DNA of 64,000 nucleotides from UBA6898 sp964463135 (GTDB lineage Bacteria; Nitrospirota; Thermodesulfovibrionia; Thermodesulfovibrionales; UBA6898), in the NCBI GenBank assembly GCA_964463135.1, contig CAYXBA010000001.1:124001-188000 (forward strand). The letters run 5' to 3'. Position 1 is the first letter of the stretch. Each line of letters starts with the position of its first letter. A model generated the notes under the pieces. It was not told where the DNA came from. It did not search any database and saw only the letters and a program-made list of their open reading frames with translations. Both the position numbers and the translations under genes were made by a program. Shown in pieces: positions 34,183-42,307 of the stretch.

Positions 34183-35025
34183 GTGAAAGAAAAACGCCTT
34201 AGTTACTTTGTCTGCATTGCAGCATTGCTGATTGCAGCACCTCTATGGGCTGCTGAAGGCGTGGATGAGCAGGCCGAGCTGGCCAAGGAACTCAATAACC
34301 CGATTGCCAGCCTTATCAGCGTGCCGCTTCAATCCAACTGGGATTTCGGCCTCAAGGCTCCGGATGATGCGAAAAGAATCCCCGGCCTTCATTTTCAGAA
34401 TGCCTATCGCTATACGCTGAACGTTCAGCCAGTTATTCCAATTTCGATCAGCAAAGACTGGAATGTTATCATCAGGACCATCGTGCCGTTTATCCATGCT
34501 GAATCTCCGATAAAGGAACTTGATGACAGAGACGGGCTCGGCGACATAGTGCAGAGTTTCTTTTTCTCGCCGAAGGCACCGACGAGTGGCGGCTGGATCT
34601 GGGGAGCAGGGCCGGTGTTTCTTTATCCCAGTGGGACTGACGGGCTCAGTGCTCGTAAATGGGGTGCAGGTCCGACTGCAGTTCTTCTAAAGCAGGAGAG
34701 CGGCTGGACATACGGCTTTCTGGGAAACCATATCTGGTCCTTTTCAGGGCCCGGTCTGAATAACATCAGCGCCACATTTCTTCAGCCTTTTGTCGGTTAT
34801 ACGACAAAGACATACACAACCTTCATGTTAAACACGGAATCTACCTATGATTGGGAGGATAGCCAGTGGACTGTGCCGATTAATCTTATGGTTTCACAAC
34901 TCTTGAAGATCGGAGGGAAGCCGATTCAATTTCAGGTCGGCGGCAGATACTATGCTGAAAAGCCTGACGGCGGGCCGGACTGGGGTCTTCGTTTTGCCAT
35001 GATCTTCCTCTTCCCGAGGAAGTGA
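34183..35025 (+). CDS. Outer-membrane beta-barrel protein (phenol-degradation/MetA-like transporter family)
   Basis: A 280-residue exported protein. GTG start after AGGGAGAACGTT; signal peptide residues 1-23 ending PLWA-A. The mature part has amphipathic beta strands typical of small porin-like barrels (NPIASLISVPLQSNWDF, GAGPVFLYPSG, VGGRYYAEKPDGGPDWGLRF) and ends in an aromatic strand FAMIFLFPRK, fitting the family often annotated as MetA-pathway or neuromedin-U-like transporters. In degradation clusters such proteins are thought to admit hydrophobic or aromatic substrates through the outer membrane. Its place between SulP and the desulfinase-like gene supports an imported organic substrate. 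Confidence 0.75.
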   Translation: MKEKRLSYFVCIAALLIAAPLWAAEGVDEQAELAKELNNPIASLISVPLQSNWDFGLKAPDDAKRIPGLHFQNAYRYTLNVQPVIPISISKDWNVIIRTIVPFIHAESPIKELDDRDGLGDIVQSFFFSPKAPTSGGWIWGAGPVFLYPSGTDGLSARKWGAGPTAVLLKQESGWTYGFLGNHIWSFSGPGLNNISATFLQPFVGYTTKTYTTFMLNTESTYDWEDSQWTVPINLMVSQLLKIGGKPIQFQVGGRYYAEKPDGGPDWGLRFAMIFLFPRK

Positions 35026-35056
35026 CCAGACCAATCAATTATAGGTGGGGAGAACG

Positions 35057-35194
35057 ATGAAAATAACCTTGACATGAACCATCCTGACCGCCTCGCTCAT
35101 CGGAGGTCTGGCAGAGTGGGAAATAAATTTTAAGAATATGGGAATCATAATGAACCAGGTCAAAAAGGAGGAAATGAAAATGGGTTATATGTAA
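35057..35194 (+). pseudogene. Decayed short gene with signal-peptide-like start
   Basis: After a good GGGGAGAACG site an ATG opens MKITLT, hits TGA at 35075, and the same frame continues TILTASLIGGLAEWEINF to a stop at 35192. The pieces together look like the start of an exported protein interrupted by a stop. No family can be named. Alternatively the region is an untranslated leader of the desulfinase-like gene. Confidence 0.35.
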
Positions 35195-35293
35195 TTAATC
35201 AGGTTCAATCAGGAGACCGGACCTGTCTTATAAAAAACTGCCATCACCTCCTGTCCGTTGATGAGAAACCACATTAAAAGGAGAGACACGATC

Positions 35294-36490
35294 ATGGCTG
35301 ACGAAAAGAAGATAAAAGAGACGACGTTTGAGAACACGAAATTGAACGTGGTGAAGTTGGACTGGAAAGAGGTCTATTACACCAACTGCCCGCTTGTCTC
35401 CGCGTCCAATGTGGACGAGGGACTGGGCCTGACCAAGAAGGAATTCAAGAAAATCGGCGTGAAGTTTGCCTACATGCGCTCAACCCCTCTGACCGACTGG
35501 TATCCGCACTACATCCACAACCAGGAAAACCTCATCCGCTTCGGCGGGCTGTTCCCACCCATCGAAGTGCACGCAGACATCCGCCGAACCTGCTTGCTGG
35601 GGGTGACGCAGATGCCGGCCGAAGGTGGTGTAATGATGGTGCGCTCCAGGGACGATATCTACCGGATGGCCGATTTGAAAGGCAAGAAGATCGGCATTTC
35701 GAAGAGTATGAACAAGATCAAGAACGATTGGTGGCGCATTCAGGAGCATCAGGGGATCGAACTCATGCTCCGGATGAACGGCATGACCATGGACGACATC
35801 CAACTCGTCGAGTTCCCTTACGCAGATGACTGGTACAACCTGCCGGAAATGATGAAAGCAACCATGGAGCTCTCGATTGATCTGTGGCTGAAACGCGACC
35901 ACAAGCGCGACCTGGCCTTCCGTCCGCTGGAGACTGCGCTGGAAAAGGGGATCATCGATGCGATGTACATGCAGACCAAGCCGCTCCAGCAGGTCTCCGA
36001 GGCGACGGGCAAGTTCGCGGCAATCGAGGACCTCTCCCGCTATCCGGACTGGCGCCTGCAGGTGGCCAACATCCCCGCCGCCATCACCTGCACCGACGTC
36101 ATGGCCAAGGAGCACCCCGAACTCGCCGTCACGTTCATGAAGGGCATGATCCGGGCTGGTCGCTGGGCCAATGAGAATAAGCGCGCCGCGGCGGAAATTC
36201 TCGACCAGCAGACCTTCTACCGCGACATTGAGCACACCTACCAGGGCATCAGGGACGTGGATCTTGTGCCTAACCTGTCACCCCTGAACCTGGCCGCTGT
36301 TGAAATTGGCAAGAACTTCATGCTGAGCCACGGGTACATCAAGAATGACTTCGATGTGCAGAAATGGGCCGCTCCGGAGTTTCTCGAAAAGGCAGCCAGG
36401 GAACTGCTGGAAGAAGAATGGAAGAAAAGAACCACTTCAAAGCTTCCCCAGGCAGCTGGGACATTGGAATCAGGCGGCCGAATCGGATAG
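35294..36490 (+). CDS. DszB-like sulfinate desulfinase family protein
   Basis: A 398-residue protein with the periplasmic-binding-protein (NMT1/TauA) fold but no signal peptide and no ABC genes beside it, so probably a cytoplasmic enzyme. It resembles Rhodococcus DszB (2'-hydroxybiphenyl-2-sulfinate desulfinase, catalytic Cys27, His60, Arg70): YTNCPLV gives Cys32, and H-X9-R in HYIHNQENLIRFGG gives His72 and Arg82 with the same 10-residue step as DszB. LLGVTQMP, LKGKKIGIS and the C-terminal QKWAAPEFLEKA also match DszB segments. DszB releases sulfite from an aryl sulfinate. The start at 35294 is chosen because AGGAGAGACACGATC precedes it; an ATG at 35258 is in frame. Length exceeds DszB (365) by about 30. 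Confidence 0.75.
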   Translation: MADEKKIKETTFENTKLNVVKLDWKEVYYTNCPLVSASNVDEGLGLTKKEFKKIGVKFAYMRSTPLTDWYPHYIHNQENLIRFGGLFPPIEVHADIRRTCLLGVTQMPAEGGVMMVRSRDDIYRMADLKGKKIGISKSMNKIKNDWWRIQEHQGIELMLRMNGMTMDDIQLVEFPYADDWYNLPEMMKATMELSIDLWLKRDHKRDLAFRPLETALEKGIIDAMYMQTKPLQQVSEATGKFAAIEDLSRYPDWRLQVANIPAAITCTDVMAKEHPELAVTFMKGMIRAGRWANENKRAAAEILDQQTFYRDIEHTYQGIRDVDLVPNLSPLNLAAVEIGKNFMLSHGYIKNDFDVQKWAAPEFLEKAARELLEEEWKKRTTSKLPQAAGTLESGGRIG

Positions 36491-36762
36491 CCAAGGATTA
36501 TAACTGAACGTACGTATCCATGTGATGCACGAAGAATCAGATATTGGGATCGCGGGAGGGGCCCGGATTGCAGGGCCTCTTCCCCGGCGAGCGAGCTGGT
36601 CCTGAACTTTGCGATCTTTGCCTTTTTCGATACTTTTGCCGGCCCACATGGTCACCTTCTCAATATGTAACGGGTTTTTGCCTGCAGGGTGGCGGTCATG
36701 GCAGGGCAGATTACGAAAAATGTGATTTATTGATAGGTTAGCGGACTAAAAATCTGTCAAAC
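36491..36762. other. Intergenic region, no gene seen
   Basis: Between the desulfinase-like gene and the palindromic promoter at 36763. It contains a GC-rich inverted patch around 36556-36590 (GGGCCCGGATTGCAGGGCC) and otherwise no supported gene or site. Confidence 0.5.
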
Positions 36763-36807
36763 CTCGTAATTTTACGAGTTCCTTTAATGGTATGAATATG
36801 ATAAAAA
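36763..36807 (+). promoter_or_regulatory. Palindromic operator plus promoter, copy 3
   Basis: CTCGTAATTTTACGAG at 36763-36778, identical to copy 2, then TTCCTT (36779-36784), 17-base spacer and TAAAAA (36802-36807) preceded by TGA. Target: the SYLF-domain protein gene starting at 36968, about 160 bases downstream. Confidence 0.6.
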
Positions 36808-36967
36808 TTAGCTATCTTTTTGCGATAATTCGGTTTTTTTGACCTGAGACTGCCATTAGGCGGCCCCTCGGGTCAGCGATGTTACAAGAATAGAGCATTG
36901 CCTTGCATAGCAAGTGGAGGGGAAGAATAAGGAACGCCTCAAGAATAAATTAATAAAGGAGAAAGAA

Positions 36968-37519
36968 ATGAAACTGACAAGACTTATGATGTTCGCGCTG
37001 GCTGTTGTAATGGTATTTACACTGGGGAACGGGACTGCACTTGCAGCCTCCAAGGCAGCGATCGATGCTGATGCTGACGCTGCACTCGAAAAACTCTATG
37101 AATTACAGCCTGTTGCAAAGATGCTTTCTGAAAAGGCCTCTGCCATCCTGGTCTTCCCGAATATCGTCAAGGCCGGGTTTATGGTCGGCGGCCAGTACGG
37201 CCAGGGCGCACTCAGGAAAAACGGCAAGACCGTTGGTTATTACAGTTCTACAGCAGGCTCGTATGGACTGCAGGCAGGCGCTCAGAGCTTCGGGTACGCG
37301 CTCTTCCTGATGAACGATTCCACGGTGAAGTATCTCGACCGGAGCAAGGGCTGGGAGATCGGCGTGGGGCCGAGCATTGTCGTTGTGGATGAGGGCATTG
37401 CCCGTTCGCTCACGACCACGACCCTGAAGAGCAATGTGTATGCCTTTATCTTCGACCAGAAGGGGCTGATGGCAGGCATCGGACTGCAGGGCTCGAAGAT
37501 CACCAGGATAAAGAGATAA
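36968..37519 (+). CDS. SYLF/YSC84-domain lipid-binding protein
   Basis: A 183-residue exported protein. Start at 36968 follows AAAGGAGAAAGAA; a longer frame upstream has weak support. Signal peptide residues 1-26 (ending ALAA). The mature part is a SYLF domain: SEKASAILVFPNIVKAGFMVGGQYGQG, YYSSTAGSYGLQAGAQSFGY and a C-terminal GLMAGIGLQGSKITRI. In eukaryotes this domain binds phosphoinositides; bacterial members are periplasmic lipid-binding proteins of unclear role. It is expressed from the third palindromic promoter, linking it to the glycoside hydrolase operon and the receiver-only regulator. Confidence 0.88.
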   Translation: MKLTRLMMFALAVVMVFTLGNGTALAASKAAIDADADAALEKLYELQPVAKMLSEKASAILVFPNIVKAGFMVGGQYGQGALRKNGKTVGYYSSTAGSYGLQAGAQSFGYALFLMNDSTVKYLDRSKGWEIGVGPSIVVVDEGIARSLTTTTLKSNVYAFIFDQKGLMAGIGLQGSKITRIKR

Positions 37520-37558
37520 GGAGAGGTGAAAAGTTTTATTTCATGTAAGAAGAGGTAA

Positions 37559-38821
37559 ATGATGAAAGTGAAAAAAAATCTTCTGTACGGTCTTGTTGTC
37601 GGACTGTTTTCAGTCCTGCTGCCGGCGGTTGCGCTTGCCGGCGGTCTTTTTCTTTCCGAGATCAGCGGGCCTGAGGTTGGACTTGCTTCTGCGGGCTGGG
37701 CTGCCCGCGCACAGAACGCCTCGACGGTCTTTACGAATCCGGCGGGTATGACAAGGTTCAGCAAGTCCGAGGTCGAGGCCGGCCTGCAGCCGATCTATCT
37801 GAATATGAAGTTTAGCGCGGACTCTGACACTACGGTTAAGGGCAAGGATGGAGATGCGAGCAGCTGGCTGCCTGCCGGCGGGACATACATAGTCCACAGT
37901 TTCACCCCTGATTTCAAGATGGGACTCGGAGTGCTCGGTTATTTTGGGCTCGTTCTCGATTTCAATGATGACTGGGTAGGGAAATATTCTGCCCAGTTTG
38001 AAAAGCTCCAGGGAATGTCGATCATGCCGGCAGCTGCCTATAAAGTGAATGACTGGCTCTCGATCGGCGCCGGCATGAATTTCATGTATGGGATGTTTGA
38101 GACGAAAATGGCGATCAACAATATCCGGGAAAAGGACGGTTCTCTTGAACTTAAGGACAATGAATGGGGATTTGGATATACCTTTGGCATAATGGCAGAA
38201 CCGTCCAAGCGGACGCGTTTTGGCATAACGTATCTTTCTAAAGTGAAGCTGGATTTTGAGGCAAATCCGAAGGTTGGCGGACCGGACACCGAAATCAAGC
38301 ATCTCCTTGACAGGATACAGTCCATTGATCTCGGGATAACCGTTCCCCAGAGCGTTATGGGCAGCTTCTATCACGAGTTCAATGACCAGTGGGCTCTCAT
38401 GGGCAATCTGGGTTGGCAGGAGTGGTCCAAGTTCGGGAAAGTCGATTTTGATGTCGAAGCTGTTCGCGCCGGGAAGAGCGGCACTACAGCCTTGCCGTAC
38501 AAGGACACCTGGCATGGCGCGCTCGGTCTTCAGTTCAAGCCGACGAACCCATGGCTCCTCTCTTTTGGCATCTCCTATGACAGCTCCTGTATTGACGATG
38601 AAGACAGGTCTCTTATCCTCCCGGTGGGAGAGTCATGGAAATTCGGCACCGGCGCCCGTTACCGCATGAAGGAAAATCTTGAGTTCACCATGGCATATGA
38701 ATTCGCCTGGGGAGGTGACATGCCGGTGAAGGATGTTGTTCGTCCGGCGGGCACAGTTTCCGGACAGTATGAGAATGCGTCCCTGCAATTTATCAATCTT
38801 GGACTGACCTGGAAATTTTAA
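37559..38821 (+). CDS. FadL/TodX-family outer-membrane transport protein
   Basis: A 420-residue outer-membrane beta-barrel of the FadL family, which passes long-chain fatty acids or hydrophobic aromatics through the outer membrane by a lateral opening. Signal peptide residues 1-23 ends ALAG; the N-terminal hatch sequence LSEISGPEVGLASAGWAARAQNAST and FTNPAGMTRF is diagnostic. Strands continue to a C-terminal LGLTWKF ending in Phe. Two ATG codons (37559, 37562) are possible starts. It lies downstream of the SYLF gene with a 40-base gap and might be in the same transcription unit. Confidence 0.93.
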   Translation: MMKVKKNLLYGLVVGLFSVLLPAVALAGGLFLSEISGPEVGLASAGWAARAQNASTVFTNPAGMTRFSKSEVEAGLQPIYLNMKFSADSDTTVKGKDGDASSWLPAGGTYIVHSFTPDFKMGLGVLGYFGLVLDFNDDWVGKYSAQFEKLQGMSIMPAAAYKVNDWLSIGAGMNFMYGMFETKMAINNIREKDGSLELKDNEWGFGYTFGIMAEPSKRTRFGITYLSKVKLDFEANPKVGGPDTEIKHLLDRIQSIDLGITVPQSVMGSFYHEFNDQWALMGNLGWQEWSKFGKVDFDVEAVRAGKSGTTALPYKDTWHGALGLQFKPTNPWLLSFGISYDSSCIDDEDRSLILPVGESWKFGTGARYRMKENLEFTMAYEFAWGGDMPVKDVVRPAGTVSGQYENASLQFINLGLTWKF

Positions 38822-38902
38822 GCAGAATGCTTGAGTTTAGTGAATGTAATGAAAGTATGCTGATTGGATCCAATAAGCATTGTTTGAACTAAAGGAGGAG
38901 CT

Positions 38903-40156
38903 ATGAAGATCAAGAGTCTCGCTGCAATGATGTTAACAGTCTTTCTTGCATTGCTTATCGCAGTGCCGCCGGCTGTTTTTTCGCAGGACGCCGGTGCAAA
39001 ACCGGCTTTCAAACAGGAGGAGCTGGACCAGATGCTGGCGCCGGTTGCGCTGTACCCTGATTCCCTGCTGACCCAGATACTGATGGCCTCTACATACCCG
39101 CTTGAGGTTGTGCAGGCAGACCGCTGGGCAAAGCAGAACAAGGACATGAAGGCTGATGCCCTGACAAAGGCCCTTGAGGCGCAGCCTTGGGACCCGAGCG
39201 TCAAGTCACTGGTGAACTTTCCCCAGGTGCTGTCCATGATGAGCGAGAAGCTCGACTGGACCCAGAAGGTGGGAGATGCGTTCCTCGCCCAGCAAAAGGA
39301 CGTGATGGGGAGCATCCAGAAGCTGCGGGCAAAGGCCAAGGCATCGGGCAACCTGAAGACGACCAAGGAGCAGAAGGTAGTTGTCGATCAGGAGGTCATT
39401 GTCATCGAGTCGGCAAGCCCGACCGTTGTCTATGTGCCGACCTATAACCCGACTGTTGTATATGGCTCATGGCCCTATCCTTCGTATCCTCCCGCTCCTG
39501 TCTATCCTCCTGGTTATTATGCCCCTGTTGCAACGCCGTATGCCTTTGCAGCCGGTGTTGCTGTCGGCGCAGCCTGGGGATATGCCTGGGGACATTCGGA
39601 CTGGCATGGCGGCGATGTGAAGGTCAATTACAACCAGAATGTGAATATCAACAACAACATTAACCGCCAGAATTATCAGGGAAAAGGGCAGGCCGGACAG
39701 GGCAGCTGGAAGCATGATGCCAGCCATCGAGGCGGCGCAGCGTACAGGGACCAGAAGACTGCGCAGCAGTACAACCGGGGAGCCGGCGGTGATGCTGCCA
39801 AGTCCAGGGATGCCTATCGCGGACGTGCAGAACAGGGGCAGGCTGGCGGTGACCGCTCCGGACAGGGTAAGCAGGACCGGGGCCAGGTCAGCGATCGCTC
39901 CGGCGGCAAACAGGGCGGCGGCGCCTTCGAGGGAATGGACCGCGGCGGCAGTTCGGCGAGGGATGCCAGCTCACGCGGAGGCAGCAGTCGTGAGAGCATG
40001 TCCGGTTCACGCGGCGGAGGCGGCAGCAGCAGCTTCGGTGGCGGTGGCGGCTCACGCGGCGGAGGCGGATTCAGCGGCGGTGGTGGTGGCTCACGCGGTG
40101 GTGGTGGCGGCGGCGGCGGTTCACGTGGTGGCGGCGGTGGCGGCGGCCGCAGATAA
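38903..40156 (+). CDS. DUF3300 secreted protein, copy 2
   Basis: A 417-residue paralogue of 12193-13455. Signal peptide residues 1-27 ending VFSQ; core LDQMLAPVALYPDSLLTQI and WDPSVKSLVNFPQ; YVPTYNPTVVYGSW then a Pro/Tyr-rich stretch, the GHSDWHGGDVKVNYNQN segment, and a Gly/Ser/Arg-rich tail of about 130 residues. The first 150 residues are nearly the same as copy 1. It is followed after 49 bases by a DUF2950 gene as in copy 1, so the two-gene unit was duplicated, or one acquired, as a whole. Start after AAAGGAGGAGCT. Confidence 0.88.
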   Translation: MKIKSLAAMMLTVFLALLIAVPPAVFSQDAGAKPAFKQEELDQMLAPVALYPDSLLTQILMASTYPLEVVQADRWAKQNKDMKADALTKALEAQPWDPSVKSLVNFPQVLSMMSEKLDWTQKVGDAFLAQQKDVMGSIQKLRAKAKASGNLKTTKEQKVVVDQEVIVIESASPTVVYVPTYNPTVVYGSWPYPSYPPAPVYPPGYYAPVATPYAFAAGVAVGAAWGYAWGHSDWHGGDVKVNYNQNVNINNNINRQNYQGKGQAGQGSWKHDASHRGGAAYRDQKTAQQYNRGAGGDAAKSRDAYRGRAEQGQAGGDRSGQGKQDRGQVSDRSGGKQGGGAFEGMDRGGSSARDASSRGGSSRESMSGSRGGGGSSSFGGGGGSRGGGGFSGGGGGSRGGGGGGGGSRGGGGGGGRR

Positions 40157-40205
40157 GCAGCCAAAACCTATGACATCATCACAGATTCTATAAGGAGGAA
40201 TAATA

Positions 40206-41174
40206 ATGATTTTCACTACAAAGGGAAAAAATATATCGGTCCTGGCCAGCCTGCTGGTTGTTGCTATCATGCTGACAGCGGGCATGGCATTCGGTGCAGC
40301 AGCAAAGGCAGCACAGAAGCAGAAGATGTTCTCTTCTGCAGAGGATGCAATGAAGGCGGCAATTACTGCTGCAAAGAATAATGACGACAAGGAACTTATA
40401 GCGATCTTCGGACCTTCGGCAAAAGAGCTGATCTTTTCGGGAGATCCTGTTGCGGACAAGCAGCGGCGCGAGAAGTTTCTCGGTCTCTATGACGAAAAGC
40501 ACAGCCTTGTTGCAGACAAGGAGAACATGGTCATTGTGGTCGGGAATAAAGACTGGCCGTTCCCGATCCCTATCGTGAAAAAAGGAGATGCCTGGTTCTT
40601 CGATACGGACAAGGGGAAGAATGAGGTCCTGAACCGCCGCATCGGAGATAATGAACTCTATACCATACAGAGTCTGCTCGCTGTTGTAGATGCACAGCGT
40701 GAATATGCGATGTTCGATCGTGACGGCAACGGTGTTACTGACTATGCACAAAAGTTCCTGAGCGATGCGGGGAAGAAGAACGGCCTGTACTGGAAGACCA
40801 AGGAAGGCGAGGCCCTCAGCCCGCTCGGAGAATTCATGTCGGGTGCACAACTGAACACGTATGAAAAGGCAAAAACGAAGCACACCCCTATACCCTATCA
40901 TGGTTACTACTATCGAATACTCACGAAGCAGGGGAAAAATGCGAACGGCGGAGCCTTTGATTATATGGTGAAAGGCAAGATGATCGGCGGCTTTGCGGTT
41001 GTTGCGTCACCGGCAAAATACGGCAACTCCGGCGTGATGACCTTTATGGTCAATCATGACGGCGTGGTCTATGAAAAGAACCTCGGGAAGAACACCGGCA
41101 CGGCTGCCAAGGCGATAAAGTCGTTCGATCCTGATAACACCTGGAAGAAGGTGCCCGAGCCTTCTGCAAAGTAA
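40206..41174 (+). CDS. DUF2950 secreted protein, copy 2
   Basis: A 322-residue exported DUF2950 protein, paralogue of 13457-14488. Signal peptide about 1-30 (MAFGAAAKA). Shared core: KELIAIFGPSAKELIFSGDP, NKDWPFPIPIVKKGD, NRRIGDNELYTIQSLL, AQREYAMFDRDGNGVTDYAQ, YHGYYYRILTKQGKN and YGNSGVMTFMVNHDG. Good AAGGAGGAATAATA start. It lacks the extra N-terminal residues of copy 1, supporting the possibility that copy 1 begins at a later ATG than 13457. Function unknown. Confidence 0.88.
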   Translation: MIFTTKGKNISVLASLLVVAIMLTAGMAFGAAAKAAQKQKMFSSAEDAMKAAITAAKNNDDKELIAIFGPSAKELIFSGDPVADKQRREKFLGLYDEKHSLVADKENMVIVVGNKDWPFPIPIVKKGDAWFFDTDKGKNEVLNRRIGDNELYTIQSLLAVVDAQREYAMFDRDGNGVTDYAQKFLSDAGKKNGLYWKTKEGEALSPLGEFMSGAQLNTYEKAKTKHTPIPYHGYYYRILTKQGKNANGGAFDYMVKGKMIGGFAVVASPAKYGNSGVMTFMVNHDGVVYEKNLGKNTGTAAKAIKSFDPDNTWKKVPEPSAK

Positions 41175-41204
41175 GGAGCGGCGCGATCGGGCAGCAAGAA
41201 CGAT

Positions 41205-41262
41205 CAGCTGCCCCTCCCTGGCGTAAGCCCCTGCTGTAGGTGAGGGGAGGGTGACGAAAGGC
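41205..41262. repeat. Possible third copy of the C-rich intergenic repeat
   Basis: GCCCCTCCCTGGCG and GAGGGGAGGGTGACG form an inverted pair similar to the outer arms of the element at 11951-12110. The central core of that element is missing, so membership is tentative. Confidence 0.4.
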
Positions 41263-41303
41263 AACCTTAGCGGCCTTGTAGTTCTATGAAAAGGAGAAGA
41301 CGT

Positions 41304-41810
41304 ATGAGAGGAAACGCAGTTGAGAAGATGCTGTTCAGTCTTATGATCATGCTGCTCGCAGGCGTAGCTGTTATCGGCGAGGCTTCAGCTCAATCATTGT
41401 CATCTAACCTGGGGCTTGTGACCTATCCCTCGAAGGGACAGTCCGGACAGCAGCAGGACAGAGATGAGGTGGATTGCTATAGCTGGGCAAAGCAGAAGAC
41501 CGGGATCGACCCTGTGGCAGTGGCGAACCAGCCTACAGCGCAGGACGGACCTGCGGTCGGCGGCGGTGAACGGGTGCAGGGCGCTGCGCGCGGTGCTGTC
41601 GGTGGTCTTGCGATCGGCGCCATAGCAGGTGATGCCGGAAAGGGTGCTGCCATCGGTGCCGTAGCCGGGACCATGGTCGGCGGACACCGGGCCAGAAAGA
41701 ACAAGGCAGCCCAGGAACAGCAGGCTGAGCAGGCGAAAGCCGGAACCCTGCAGCATTTCAACAAGGCCTTTGGCGTATGCATGGAAGGCCGCGGCTATAT
41801 TGTTAAATAA
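41304..41810 (+). CDS. Glycine-zipper exported protein
   Basis: A 168-residue envelope protein. The ATG at 41304 follows AAAAGGAGAAGACGT, which an upstream in-frame ATG would translate as MKRRRR. Signal peptide residues 1-30 (GEASAQ). DEVDCYSWAKQKTGIDP is followed by a glycine-zipper region GAVGGLAIGAIAGDAGKGAAIGAVAGTMVGG-type (about residues 95-130), then an Ala/Gln/Lys helix and AFGVCMEGRGYIVK. Two cysteines (in DCYSW and GVCMEGRGY) could form a disulfide. Members of this type insert in or span membranes; precise role unknown. Confidence 0.8.
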   Translation: MRGNAVEKMLFSLMIMLLAGVAVIGEASAQSLSSNLGLVTYPSKGQSGQQQDRDEVDCYSWAKQKTGIDPVAVANQPTAQDGPAVGGGERVQGAARGAVGGLAIGAIAGDAGKGAAIGAVAGTMVGGHRARKNKAAQEQQAEQAKAGTLQHFNKAFGVCMEGRGYIVK

Positions 41811-41823
41811 GGAGGAAGAATAG

Positions 41824-42222
41824 ATGAGAGTCATTGCAGGGTTTTTCGTATTCGCCTTATTGGCCGTGGTCTCTCCTGCCCTGGCCGGAGATCTTATGGA
41901 CACCACAAAGCCGCTGCTCTGCGCAAGCATAGAGGCCCTTGATTGTGACCCCGGGGAGCCATGTGACAGAGGTATCCCGGACAATATGGGTGCCCCTCAG
42001 TTCCTGCGCATCGATTTTGCAAAGAATGAGATCATAGGCCCTCTGAGGACAACAAAGATCCGGTCTACGGACAAAGATGATGACCAGATCGTTCTTCAGG
42101 GATATGAGATCGGGCTCGGCTGGACCCTTGCCATAGACCGCTATACCGGACATATGAGGGCAACCTTTGCCGGAGGTAATGCATCGTTCATCATCTTCGG
42201 AGCCTGTATGATCTATCCGTAA
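41824..42222 (+). CDS. Small exported protein of unknown function
   Basis: A 132-residue protein with a signal peptide (1-21, SPALAG). The mature part has four cysteines (LLCASIEALDCDPGEPCDRG and GACMIYP), IRSTDKDDDQIVLQGYEIGLGWTLAIDR and a beta-rich C terminus. No family recognised. It lies 13 bases after the glycine-zipper gene and has an AAGGAGGAAGAATAG site, so the two are likely co-transcribed. Confidence 0.75.
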   Translation: MRVIAGFFVFALLAVVSPALAGDLMDTTKPLLCASIEALDCDPGEPCDRGIPDNMGAPQFLRIDFAKNEIIGPLRTTKIRSTDKDDDQIVLQGYEIGLGWTLAIDRYTGHMRATFAGGNASFIIFGACMIYP

Positions 42223-42307
42223 GGTTAACGGGAGATAGCGGAATTGCCCTCTAACATGAAAACAGTTTTATATGCTGTTTATATCTGTGAAACGAAAAGG
42301 AGATAGT

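Noticed and set aside
35294..36490. Desulfinase-like protein as ABC transporter substrate-binding protein
   Set aside because: No signal peptide or lipobox, no permease or ATPase gene in the neighbourhood, and the DszB catalytic triad positions are conserved.
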